DNA of 64,000 bases from Urechis unicinctus (lineage: Eukaryota > Annelida > Polychaeta > Xenopneusta > Urechidae). Both the position numbers and the translations under genes were made by a program. Shown here in pieces: positions 35,213 through 43,934 of this stretch. The stretch covers positions 50,851,263 through 50,915,262 of the forward strand of contig CM067356.1 in assembly GCA_034190875.2 (NCBI GenBank), given 5' to 3'. The notes under the pieces are model-generated. The model saw nothing but the letters and a program-made list of their open reading frames with translations, made no database searches and had not been told where the DNA came from. The first letter of the stretch is position 1. Every line of letters starts with the position of its first letter.

Positions 35213-36187
35213 TCAGACTGCATCCCCAACTTCTAGCGATTTCAAGTCTTTGGCACCTCTATTGTAGTATTGGCCTTGTCTTCTTTTGGTCTTGTCGATC
35301 CCTGCCTTAGCATTCTGGGCAACTTCTGGTCTCAGCAAATTCTTCTTCATGGGAAGAAGGGTCTTTGTTCTTCTACTCATCAGACGCTGCACTGGGCTAC
35401 TATCCATGTGTTGTGTAGGGGTGTTACGAAAGTCTAACAAGGCGAAATAGGGGTCTGACCCTGACCTCTTGGCCTTACGTAGCAACCTCTTTGATGTCTT
35501 CACAGCGCCTTCAGCTTTCCCATTGGATTGTGGGTAGGTAGGTGATGAAGTAACATGGCTTAATTGCCACTTCTCACTGAACTTCTGGAACTCGTTGCAA
35601 GTAAACTGTGTCCCATTGTCCGATACCACGATGTCAGGTATCCCATACCTTGCAAAGTGCGTCTTGAGCTTCATAATGACAGTCTCTGCCTTGGTACTTG
35701 GTAAATAATCTACTTCCCAAAAGTTTGAATAATAGTCCACAGTGATTAAGTAGCTTCTACAACCAAACTCCATGATGTCCGTGCCAATCTTAGCCCATGG
35801 CCTATCTGGAACATCGTGTGGCTTGAGTGACTCTTTCTGCTGCTTATCACTGGCTTCTCTGCATATGTCACATCGGCCAACAGCTTCTCTGATGTCTGTG
35901 TTCATCCCTGGCCAATAAAGGCACTCGCGAGCTCTTCGCAAACAGCCCTCCATGCCAATGTGCGAAGAGTGTACTCTGGTTATTATGGTCTTCCTCATCA
36001 TCATGGGCACAATAACTCGTTCAGCCTTGAACAAGATACCGTCTTGCACACTTAGTTCATCTCTGATGGTGAAGTAACCTCGAGTTGCTTCTGGGACTTC
36101 TTCTCTGGTATCTGGCCATCCAGCCAGAATGACTGCCTTTAGTTCCTGGAGACCTCGATCTTCTTCTGTGTGTTTACGGATGTCATC
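35213..36187 (-). CDS. Gypsy-1 integrase segment of Pol
   Basis: Starts after a single in-frame TAA at 36188-36190 and stays in the same frame as the Pol segment upstream. It contains the HHCC zinc region (HSSHIGMEGCLRRARECLYW, CDIC), the DDE core (KIGTDIMEF, ITVDYYSNFWEV, VSDNGTQFTCNEF, YPQSNGKAEGAVKTSKRLL) and the downstream region up to LEVGDAV. All three acidic catalytic residues look present (the D in GTDIM, D in SDNGTQ, E in GKAEGA). It would insert element cDNA into chromosomes. Termination is by a TGA at 35213. Confidence 0.9.
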   Translation of the reverse strand, partial: DDIRKHTEEDRGLQELKAVILAGWPDTREEVPEATRGYFTIRDELSVQDGILFKAERVIVPMMMRKTIITRVHSSHIGMEGCLRRARECLYWPGMNTDIREAVGRCDICREASDKQQKESLKPHDVPDRPWAKIGTDIMEFGCRSYLITVDYYSNFWEVDYLPSTKAETVIMKLKTHFARYGIPDIVVSDNGTQFTCNEFQKFSEKWQLSHVTSSPTYPQSNGKAEGAVKTSKRLLRKAKRSGSDPYFALLDFRNTPTQHMDSSPVQRLMSRRTKTLLPMKKNLLRPEVAQNAKAGIDKTKRRQGQYYNRGAKDLKSLEVGDAV

Positions 36188-38518
36188 TTATCTCGGGTCT
36201 GAGCTGGGTAAGTCCTGTAGCATATTGATTGTCTCAATGTGCCGGTCTGAAACTGATGCCTCTGTGGCCTTCCGTGGTGCTCTACTGAGTGTGTCAGCGA
36301 GTGTCATCAGCTTTCCAGGTCTATACTGCAAGTCAATATCATACGACTGCAGCCTCAGTAACATCCTCTGTAGTCTCTTAGGCGTCATGTGTAGCTGTTT
36401 CTTCATGATTGACTCAAGCGGTTTATGGTCCGACTCAACCTTCACCAGTCTTCCATAAGTGTATGTATGGAATTTCTCCATGCCAAATACCACCGCTAAC
36501 AGCTCTTTTTCTATTTGAGCGTAACCTCGCTCTGTCGGTGTGAGGGTTCTGCTCGCAAAGGCTATTGGTGCTCCATCCTGAGTAAGTGCTGCACCCAATC
36601 CAAAGTCTGAAGCATCACATTGTAACACAAGTGGTTTACTGCTGTCATAGTACCGCAGCTTCACGTCCTTTGCAATGATGTCTTTGATGGTCTTCAGGGC
36701 CTTCTTGTGGTGATCATCCCAATGCCATTCTACTTCTTTGTGGGTTAGTTGTCTCAGGCACTCTACATGGTCACTCAAGTTTGGGATGAACTTTGCCAGG
36801 TAGTTCACAAATCCAAGAATTCTCTGCACTCCAGCTGCATCAGTAGGGTCAGGCATCTCTAGCAGTGCCTTTACCTTTCCAGGATCTGCCTTCACTCCTT
36901 CTTTGGTTACTAGGTGACCTATGAACGGTACTTCAGTCATCCTCAGTCTGATCTTCTTCGAGTTAAGCTTCAGATTCTTCTCTCGGCATCTCTCCATCAG
37001 GCTCCTCATGACTTTATCATAGTCTTCTATGGCCTCTTCGAGATTGTCTCCAACTCCACAAATGAGTATATCGTCAGCAACACAATGTGTCTGTCTCAGA
37101 CCTTCTATCACCTGGTCCTGGTGTTGCTGGAAGACCTCTGCTCCGGATTTGATCCCCATCGGAAGCCTCAGCCAAGAATACCTCCCATATGGTGTCTGGA
37201 AAGTAGTCAGCAAAGAACTATCCTCATCCAGCTCTATGTGCCAATACCCATTCTTTGCATCAAAGATACTAAAGACCTCCACTTTTCCCAACTTAGGTAA
37301 GATTTCCTCTATAGTTGGTAATGGGTAATGTTCCCTCTTGACTGCCTCATTAAGTGTTCTCAGGTCTGTACAGATCCTCAACTTCTCTGGACGGTCAATC
37401 ACGACTAAGCTGGATACCCATGGGGTAGGTTGACTGACTTGCTTGATAATGCCTTGTTTCACCAAGTTGTCTAGTTCTGCTTTCAGCTTCTCCTTTATAG
37501 CAATAGGCATCTTTCTCGGAGGGTGTACCTTGGGAGTGATATCTGGGTCGACTTCAATGTGGTATTTTCCCTCTAGTTTACCAGTTCCTTGGAAAACATC
37601 TGCATACTCTCTCGCCAGATCTTCTTTGGTAAGTGGCTCACTTACAGTGTAGATATTTTCATATCTCATGCAAATGTTATCATACTTGATATCCACCAAT
37701 TCCATCTCCTGCAATGCTCGATTGCCAAGGAGCGGAACAGCATCATCATCTTCAATAATCACGCACTCTGTGATGTATTGCTTTCCATTCTTTGGATTGA
37801 CAATTTTGATCTTGGTGCGACCAACTGGCCTCACTGTGGTACCGCCATATACTACTAAGCTGTCTTTGCCGCCGTATATCTTCTTTCCTTGGGGTAGAAT
37901 CTTCTGCGGAACCACATTACAGGAAGCTCCTGTATCAACTAAGAACGGTACCCTCTGTGTGGTGTTGCCTTGTTCCACATCCATGAATGCAAATACACGG
38001 TTTCCGCCTCCCACTGCTAAGACTTCATAGTAGTCGTCATCACACTGGTGGTCTTCTTGAACGCTGTAGACATGTTTGCCTTTTTGTTTGCCTTTGTCTT
38101 TGTGATATCTTGGAGTAGATCCCCTTGCTTTAGTACCTGTGCATTTCAAGGCAAAGTGATTCCAGCCTCCGCATTTCGCGCATTTCCGTCCATCTGCTGG
38201 GCACTTTCCTTCTTCATGCCGCCTGCCAAATGCTGCACACTCTTCCTGATTAACTGTTGACGGACCGCTGCTGCCACGTGCCGCCGGGGTTGTTGTTTTC
38301 CTCTCGGTCTTCTTTTCAAACTTATGAGGTTTGTAGGGCTTCTTTTTCACTGCATGGACCTCTTGTTCGGTTGACATTTGTTTCATCTGCTGCTTTGCAT
38401 GTTCAAATGTCCTAGCCACTTCTACAGCTTTCTGCAATGTGAGATTTCCTCCTTCTGCAAGAATCTTTTCTCTGACTTGCTTGCTGTTTGTCCCAAAGAC
38501 AATATTATCCCGGATCAT
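36188..38518 (-). CDS. Gypsy-1 Gag C-terminus, protease, reverse transcriptase, RNase H
   Basis: A 776-codon open frame. From the N-terminus: the Gag end (IRDNIVFGTNSKQVREKIL), a basic region, a Cys-rich knuckle (CAKCGGWNHFALKC), an aspartic protease (FLVDTGASCNVVP), reverse transcriptase (VVIDRPEKLRICTDLRTLNE, FSIFDAKNGYWHIELDE, RLPMGIKSGAEVFQ, VADDILICG), and RNase H (LQCDASDFGLGAAL, YAQIEKELLAVVFGMEKF, DHKPLE). The polymerase box is VADD. Gag and Pol are in one frame. Upstream of the first Met the frame is broken near 38560, close to the Gypsy-2 junction. The TAA at its end is the only break between RNase H and integrase. Confidence 0.93.
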   Translation of the reverse strand: MIRDNIVFGTNSKQVREKILAEGGNLTLQKAVEVARTFEHAKQQMKQMSTEQEVHAVKKKPYKPHKFEKKTERKTTTPAARGSSGPSTVNQEECAAFGRRHEEGKCPADGRKCAKCGGWNHFALKCTGTKARGSTPRYHKDKGKQKGKHVYSVQEDHQCDDDYYEVLAVGGGNRVFAFMDVEQGNTTQRVPFLVDTGASCNVVPQKILPQGKKIYGGKDSLVVYGGTTVRPVGRTKIKIVNPKNGKQYITECVIIEDDDAVPLLGNRALQEMELVDIKYDNICMRYENIYTVSEPLTKEDLAREYADVFQGTGKLEGKYHIEVDPDITPKVHPPRKMPIAIKEKLKAELDNLVKQGIIKQVSQPTPWVSSLVVIDRPEKLRICTDLRTLNEAVKREHYPLPTIEEILPKLGKVEVFSIFDAKNGYWHIELDEDSSLLTTFQTPYGRYSWLRLPMGIKSGAEVFQQHQDQVIEGLRQTHCVADDILICGVGDNLEEAIEDYDKVMRSLMERCREKNLKLNSKKIRLRMTEVPFIGHLVTKEGVKADPGKVKALLEMPDPTDAAGVQRILGFVNYLAKFIPNLSDHVECLRQLTHKEVEWHWDDHHKKALKTIKDIIAKDVKLRYYDSSKPLVLQCDASDFGLGAALTQDGAPIAFASRTLTPTERGYAQIEKELLAVVFGMEKFHTYTYGRLVKVESDHKPLESIMKKQLHMTPKRLQRMLLRLQSYDIDLQYRPGKLMTLADTLSRAPRKATEASVSDRHIETINMLQDLPSSDPR

Positions 38519-38577
38519 TTCTCCCTCTGCACCATAAGCACAGTCCTTAGCTAACTTCCTCAGGTCCTCACAAAGTC

Positions 38578-38652
38578 CTCCACTGATTCGTAGCCCCTCG
38601 AGTCCTACAACTGTGCAAACTCCACTGATTCTGGTAGCCCCTCGAGTCCTAC
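38578..38652. repeat. 42-bp tandem duplication at the Gypsy-2 5' junction
   Basis: Two near copies of ctccactgattc..tagcccc tcgagtcctac at 38578 and 38620. The duplicated piece is Gypsy-1 gag (on the minus strand YESVEDF-like). The second copy abuts the truncated Gypsy-2 LTR. Confidence 0.8.
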
Positions 38653-38729
38653 ATGAACGCTACTTGTACTGTGTTGAACACCCGTGGGTTTGCCTTCCTG
38701 GTTCCGCCACATGATCACGCTGTTTGACA
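38651..38729 (+). repeat. Gypsy-2 5' LTR, truncated
   Basis: Aligns to the 3' LTR at catgaacgctacttg and again at the end (ttccgcca...tcacgct.tt.tgaca), but lacks the first ~10 bp and a middle portion, and is clearly diverged. Confidence 0.65.
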
Positions 38730-38935
38730 TGGTGGCAGCGGTTAAAAAACGTGGTTAGTATAGCTTGAGTGAGTATTTGTCATACCGTGGTGAACGCTAT
38801 TGTTGAATAATTGTGTATGCTATGAAGTTTGTGGGCACAGTTAGCCAGACATGGCAGCGGTAAAAAACGTTCAAGCCGCCACAATAATTTGGAGTAAGTT
38901 TGACTTAGAGACATGGCAGTTCAAGCCGACAGAAT

Positions 38936-40441
38936 TTGTTCAGCAGGCCGACAGAGTGGACAGCGTGGCGTGAGAGGTTCGTCCGCTACAGCGTGGCCGC
39001 CAAGTTAGGAGCAGAAGAGGGCGATGTACAGGTGGCAACCCTCGTATACGTTATGGGTGAGCAGGCCGAGACTATTTTCAAATCATTTACCCTCACCGAC
39101 GCCCAAAAGAAAGATGTAGAACACGTGCTAGGGTGCTTCGACAGCCATTTTGTTCCCAAAAGAAACATTATTCACGAGCGAGCCCTGTTCTACCAGAGAA
39201 ACCAACAGCCCAGCGAGTCAGTTGAGACATTCATACGCTGCTTATATGAGCTATCAGCCCATTGTAACTTCCAAGATAAACGTGATGAACAGATTAGGGA
39301 CCGCCTTGTTGTGGGTCTGCGTGACAGGGGAGTGTCGAAAGACTTACAGTTGAAGGAGGACCTGCAGCTGTCAGATGCTATCGCTACGGCACGACAGGCT
39401 GAGAGTGTGAAGCAGCAGCTCACGGAGCAGCTGCCCAGTGGTGCGGCACTGGATGAAGTTAATCGTGGGAGTTCGAGGAATCAGGGCCGGCGCGGTCGAG
39501 GGGGCCAGCACGTCAAAACTCCAACAGATACTCGCGCGGCTCAAGTGCAGCGGTGCAAATTTTGCGATCGTGAGCATGTGATGGATAAAGCTCAATGTCC
39601 GGCGCGAGGGGCTCAGTGCAGACGCTGCAAGCGGAAAGGACATTACGCGAAGTGCTGCAAGTCGACCGGTAAAGCTTCCGGTGGCATGATTGGGAGTTTA
39701 GCAGGCGCATCACCGGGGTTGCGGGAGATTACTGTTCCCGACCCTTCAGAGGCATACATCGGCGCAGTTTCTCACGCGGATGCCGTGGATATACCGTTAG
39801 AGGTGACGTTGGTCTTGTGCGACAAACCGATGCGGTTCAAGGTAGATACTGGCGCGGATGTCACCGTTATAAGTGAGAGAGCGTATCGGGGGATGAAAGA
39901 CCCACCACCCTTGGCCCCGTGTGGCATGGGGTTGAACAGTGTTGGCGCCAATCTTCCCTGCATTGGAACATTTCTGGCGAAGGTGCCATACAAGCGAACG
40001 GTGTACAAGATGAACATTTACGTGTGTCCAGATGCAACTAACAATCTGCTCAGCAGACGTGCGTCCCTCACAATGGGACTCGTGAAGTTTGATGTTGGTG
40101 AGGCAGTTAACCCCTCCGTGTACGGTGACGTGGGCCTGATGAAAGTTCAACCGGTGCAGATCAAGCTGCGACCTGACGCGGCGCCGTACAGCCTTGTGAC
40201 TCCGCGTAGGGTGCCGGTACCATTAGAGGGAAAGGTTCAAGTTGAGCTACAGCGAATGGAGTCGTTGGAGGTGATAACGAGGGTCACGGAGCCGACCGAA
40301 TGGTGCAGTCCGATGGTTCCTGTTACGAAGCGGAACGGCGATGTTCGCATATGTGTCGACCTAAAGCGGCTGAATGAATCAGGCGCGTGTTGCGAGAGAG
40401 GTACGTCCTTCCCACTCTGGATGACCTCTTGCCCAAGCTAG
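38936..40441 (+). CDS. Gypsy-2 Gag-protease and start of reverse transcriptase
   Basis: The frame opens with a Gag core (WTAWRERFVRYSVAAKLGAE, NIIHERALFYQRNQQPSESV, IRDRLVVGLRDRGVSKDLQL). A knuckle region follows (CKFCDREHVMDKAQCPARGA, CRRCKRKGHYAKCC), then an aspartic protease (FKVDTGADVTVISERA) and the start of reverse transcriptase (WCSPMVPVTKRNGDVRICVD, LKRLNE). The frame breaks at about 40385, inside the polymerase domain, so this is a lesion rather than a programmed gag/pol shift. The true Gag start may be slightly upstream at 38912 in another frame; 38936 is the first Met in this frame. Confidence 0.88.
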   Translation: MFSRPTEWTAWRERFVRYSVAAKLGAEEGDVQVATLVYVMGEQAETIFKSFTLTDAQKKDVEHVLGCFDSHFVPKRNIIHERALFYQRNQQPSESVETFIRCLYELSAHCNFQDKRDEQIRDRLVVGLRDRGVSKDLQLKEDLQLSDAIATARQAESVKQQLTEQLPSGAALDEVNRGSSRNQGRRGRGGQHVKTPTDTRAAQVQRCKFCDREHVMDKAQCPARGAQCRRCKRKGHYAKCCKSTGKASGGMIGSLAGASPGLREITVPDPSEAYIGAVSHADAVDIPLEVTLVLCDKPMRFKVDTGADVTVISERAYRGMKDPPPLAPCGMGLNSVGANLPCIGTFLAKVPYKRTVYKMNIYVCPDATNNLLSRRASLTMGLVKFDVGEAVNPSVYGDVGLMKVQPVQIKLRPDAAPYSLVTPRRVPVPLEGKVQVELQRMESLEVITRVTEPTEWCSPMVPVTKRNGDVRICVDLKRLNESGACCERGTSFPLWMTSCPS

Positions 40442-42147
40442 CCGGGGCTAGTGTATTCACATCACTTGATTGTGCCAGTGGATTTTGGGCCATACCTCTG
40501 GATGAGGAAAGCGCGAAACTCACTACATTCATCACTCCGTTCGGGCGGTATTGTTTCCGCCGGCTCCCCTTTGGAATTTCTTCGGCGCCCGAGATTTTCC
40601 AGCGAATCATGGCCGATCTGCTCGCTGATCACGAGGGAGTAGTCTTGTACATGGACGACATTCTGGTCCATGGGGCGACCAAGGCGCAACACGACGAGCG
40701 ACTTGAGAGAGTGATGACTACGATCCGAGGATCTGGCCTCAAACTGAACGCCAGCAAGTGCAAGTTCAGTCAGTCGAGCCTGACATTCTTGGGACACCAT
40801 GTGGATGCCAGTGGGGTGAAACCCTCTGCGGATAAGATCGCAGCGATTGCAGACCTGGAGGCACCAACCGATATCCCAGGACTGAGGAGGTGCCTGGGCA
40901 TGATTAATCATCTTGGCCGTTTTGCCAAGGATCTTGCCACTGTGTTGCGACCTCTGAGTGATTTGTTGCGGCAGGATAACGCGTGGTACTGGGGTAGTGA
41001 GCAGCAGGAAGCTTTTCAGAAAGCGAAGGACCTGATCACGAGTGCGTCGGGTCTGGCGTACTTCGACCCGCGGAAACCGGTGGTTGTGTCAGCGGACGCC
41101 AGCAGCTACGGGCTGGGGGCGTCAATTATGCAGGAACAGCTGGGTGGAGAACTGAAGCCCATTGCGTTCGCATCACGTACAATGACTGAAGCAGAGACTA
41201 GATATGCGCAAATTGAGAAGGAATGCCTGGCCGCCGTCTGGGCCTGTGAGAGGTTCCAGCAGTACCTCAGTGGTTTGCCGTCATTTCGACTTCTGACGGA
41301 CCATAAGCCTCTAGTGCCGCTCATGATGAGCAAGGATATCGCGCAAGTTCCAGTCAGGTGCCAGAGGTTGCTCATGCGGCTCATGAGGTTTAACCCTTTG
41401 GTTGAGCACGTGCCGGGGAAATCCTTGGTAGTTGCGGATACACTCTCCAGGAGCCCCTTGCCGAGCACAGATGTGGAGAAAATGTGCGCTGAGGAGGTGG
41501 TGGCGTATGTGGAGTCCGTCAAGACGTACGCATTCTCAGCTACAAAGCTGAATGACGTGAGAGCCGCAACCGACCGTGATCCGGAAATGCAGTCCGTGAT
41601 TGACTACACGATGTCTGGTTGGCCCGAGTACATCAAGGACATGCCAACGTATCTCCGGAAGTATTACGAGATAAGGAGCCACCTGTCCGTGTCTGAGCGC
41701 CTACTCTTGTATGATGACAGGATATACATCCCGCGAAGTCTACAGCAGGACATACTGAACAGGATTCATGATGGGCATCAAGGTGTCAACAAGTGCCAGG
41801 AGCGTGCAAGAGCCACTGTGTTTTGGATTGGGATCAGCCAACAGATCAAATCCTTGGTAGAATCTTGTAGCCACTGTGCACAGTACCGCAAAGCGCAGAA
41901 CAAGGAGCCGCTAATGCCTACACCTCTACCCGATAGGCCGTGGCAGCGCTTGGGCGCTGATTTGTGTGAACTCAAAGGTTCGACATACCTAGTGGTAGTG
42001 GACTATTATTCACGCTATATCGAGATCAAGAAACTTGTGAAAGCGACAGCGCTTCATGTTGTGTTAGCCCTGAAAGGACTGTTTGCCCGCTGGGGCATAC
42101 CCGAGGTTCTCGTCAGTGATAAACGGACCCCAGTTCGCCTCGCATGA
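40387..42147 (+). CDS. Gypsy-2 reverse transcriptase, RNase H, integrase N-part
   Basis: Continues the polymerase after a -1 frame change: [62 protein letters not shown]. RNase H follows ([45 protein letters not shown]), then the integrase zinc region ([22 protein letters not shown]) and the first catalytic Asp (RLGADLCEL). It ends early: one extra A in gataaacgg near 42120 breaks the SDNGPQF motif. The polymerase box is YMDD. Confidence 0.9.
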   Translation: MLRERYVLPTLDDLLPKLAGASVFTSLDCASGFWAIPLDEESAKLTTFITPFGRYCFRRLPFGISSAPEIFQRIMADLLADHEGVVLYMDDILVHGATKAQHDERLERVMTTIRGSGLKLNASKCKFSQSSLTFLGHHVDASGVKPSADKIAAIADLEAPTDIPGLRRCLGMINHLGRFAKDLATVLRPLSDLLRQDNAWYWGSEQQEAFQKAKDLITSASGLAYFDPRKPVVVSADASSYGLGASIMQEQLGGELKPIAFASRTMTEAETRYAQIEKECLAAVWACERFQQYLSGLPSFRLLTDHKPLVPLMMSKDIAQVPVRCQRLLMRLMRFNPLVEHVPGKSLVVADTLSRSPLPSTDVEKMCAEEVVAYVESVKTYAFSATKLNDVRAATDRDPEMQSVIDYTMSGWPEYIKDMPTYLRKYYEIRSHLSVSERLLLYDDRIYIPRSLQQDILNRIHDGHQGVNKCQERARATVFWIGISQQIKSLVESCSHCAQYRKAQNKEPLMPTPLPDRPWQRLGADLCELKGSTYLVVVDYYSRYIEIKKLVKATALHVVLALKGLFARWGIPEVLVSDKRTPVRLA

Positions 42148-42847
42148 GTTCCTCACATTCGCAGCGCAGTATGGGTTCCATCACGTGACGTCCAGCCCCT
42201 ACTACCCGCAGTCGAATGGCGAGGCTGAGAGGGCCGTACAAACGGCGAAAACCATTCTTCGGCAAGACGACCCATTCCTTGCCCTGATGATTTATCGCGC
42301 TACTCCGATCGCGGCTACAGGTTTTAGCCCCGCGCAGTTGCTCATGGGGAGACAAATCTGCACCACCTTGCCCGTGCTAGGTAGGAATCTACAGCCTGAT
42401 TGGCCTGTTTCAGGTGTTGTGCGCATGAATGATAAATACGCAAAGACGACCTACAAGCGCGACCATGATCAGCACCACAATGCCCGACCATTGCCTGAGT
42501 TGTCACCCGGACAACATGTACTGATCAAGACCGATCAGAATAAACACTGGAACTCTAGCGCCACGGTTGTGCAAGCGAGTGAGACCCCGAGATCAGTCGT
42601 TGTGCAGACACAGGAGAGGGAAAGACGTTCCGCAGGAACAGGCGTCACCTTCAGCTCGTACCCAACCCTGGAGAGACTGTTTCGAGTGCGAGCCCTGCAA
42701 AGGACCATTCGTCTGGCCTCGTTGCGCCGGCGATGGCCGCGCCTACAAATGTTGCACCGACTGCAACACCAGAGCGTTCGGCCGGTGATGCTCAGACCAC
42801 CCGGTCTGGCAGAATGGTTAAAACCTGTCGCAAGGTTGAACCTGTAA
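42120..42847 (+). pseudogene. Gypsy-2 integrase C-part
   Basis: The reading resumes in the next frame with [40 protein letters not shown] (third catalytic residue E in GEAERA), [10 protein letters not shown] and a basic C-terminus ending at 42847. The Met at 42083 is not a real start; this is the continuation of Pol after the single-base lesion. About 380 bp of non-coding sequence follows before the polypurine tract. Confidence 0.85.
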
Positions 42848-42988
42848 ACTGGGCCATAATAATGCCCATTCATTTCCAGTCAGTGAGGTAGTCTACCCTC
42901 ATTTGACCATTTCAAAGTGAAAGTTGTGACTTTTTGTCAGTATTTTGGACCATAATGTGCTCTAAAGTTGTTTTCACACCTTCCTTTG

Positions 42989-42989
<1 letters not shown>

Positions 42990-43077
<88 letters not shown>
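42990..43077. repeat. (TA)n microsatellite
   Basis: A long perfect TA array in the 3' non-coding part of Gypsy-2. Confidence 0.97.
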
Positions 43078-43082
<5 letters not shown>

Positions 43083-43227
43083 TGTTTAAGCTGTTGATGG
43101 TTTGTTTGATTTGCTGAACTGATGACTTGGTTGATTTTACGGTAACCTGTACTGTATGGCATTTGATTGGTAAATGTTTCTTTTGTAATTTTTTGTCATT
43201 AGTTTGGTAAACTTAAAAGGGGGGAGA

Positions 43228-43357
43228 TGTCATGGGATCATGAACGCTACTTGTTGAAGCTACTTGTTGAACGTACCCCGTATGCTATGAGCGTTTGTGC
43301 GCATGATCAATAAAGGCTTCCTACTTCCGCCAAGATGGTGTCACGCTTGTTATGACA
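43228..43357 (+). repeat. Gypsy-2 3' LTR
   Basis: 130 bp with perfect inverted ends TGTCAT...ATGACA. It holds an aataaa polyadenylation-type signal (atcaataaaggc, ~43308) in the expected place. The polypurine tract precedes it directly. Confidence 0.85.
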
Positions 43358-43589
43358 AGCTCTTTTTGTGGTCAGCGCTCTGAGTCCATGTGTTATATAT
43401 TTCTCTTGCTTTTTCTCCTGCCCATAGCAACAGATATTTGCATTTCACCTCCTCAGATTTCTCAGATAAAGGTCCCTCAAACATAAGCTCTGCATGGTCT
43501 GTGAACCTTTTCCAGGCCTCTGGTAAATTGTCACTGTCCCAGTTCATAACAGGGAAATTACATGCACCTAATGACTCCATTTTGCACAC
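43358..43589 (-). pseudogene. Gypsy-1 Gag N-terminus
   Basis: On the minus strand the frame starts just downstream of the primer-binding site and reads MCKMESLGACNFPVMNWDSD, then LPEAWKRFTDHAEL, VKCKYLLLWAGEKAREIYN and TWTQSADHKK before it runs into the Gypsy-2 LTR. It is the Gag start whose remainder lies at 38518 and below. By comparison with the usual length of such Gags, some tens of residues are missing between the halves (inference). Confidence 0.85.
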
Positions 43590-43761
43590 TAGATAGAGTT
43601 TGTATAGGCTGTAGACACCAGATTTGCAGCACAGACTTCTATTTCAAAAGTACCCAATTATCACTCAGTCATGGGGTTTCTCTTTCGGACTTGGAGCTTG
43701 TTTGGGCCTTAACTTATGGGCATAATGTCACTAAGTTCATAAGTTTTCACTTCTGACACCA

Positions 43762-43929
43762 TATAACACTCTGGTTTACCCGTTAGCTACAATAAATGAC
43801 AAACATCATCACCTGGGTGAGAGCACGTGAGTTTACTTTTCTTGTCCGACTGTACAACACACTTTAGGTACATTGATACATGAGACATAATGATAGTACA
43901 CATGAGACATGATGATAACAAGTGCCACA
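43762..43929 (-). repeat. Gypsy-1 5' LTR
   Basis: 168 bp, paired with 34634-34801; followed (on the minus strand) by the primer-binding site tggtgtcagaagtg at 43748-43761 and flanked outside by the cctcg target duplication. Confidence 0.95.
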
Positions 43930-43934
43930 CCTCG

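Larger units (their letters stand above)
38651..43357 (+). mobile_element. Gypsy-2 LTR retrotransposon nested in Gypsy-1 gag
   Basis: A second Metaviridae element in the opposite orientation: a damaged 5' LTR (38651-38729), a primer-binding region tggtggcagcgg at 38730, gag-protease, reverse transcriptase, RNase H, integrase, a polypurine tract aaaaggggggaga (43215-43227) and a 3' LTR (43228-43357). Its proteins are only distantly like Gypsy-1. Its codons are much richer in G and C than those of its neighbours. Two single-base frame lesions interrupt pol. A (TA)n array sits in the 3' non-coding part. Confidence 0.9.
34634..43929 (-). mobile_element. Gypsy (Metaviridae) LTR retrotransposon, Gypsy-1, split by Gypsy-2
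   Basis: Bounded by 168-bp LTRs (34634-34801 and 43762-43929) that differ at one base by my reading, and by a 5-bp duplication cctcg at 34629-34633 and 43930-43934. Minus-strand order: 5' LTR, primer-binding site tggtgtcagaagtg (43748-43761), gag, protease, reverse transcriptase, RNase H, integrase, polypurine tract aaaagaaaaggga (34802-34815), 3' LTR. Gag is interrupted by the plus-strand element at 38651-43357. The near-identical LTRs indicate recent insertion. Confidence 0.93.

Noticed and set aside
40380..40445. Programmed -1 frameshift between gag-pro and pol in Gypsy-2
   Set aside because: The break lies inside the reverse transcriptase domain, after RICVDLKRLNE, not at a domain boundary, and no slippery heptamer was seen.
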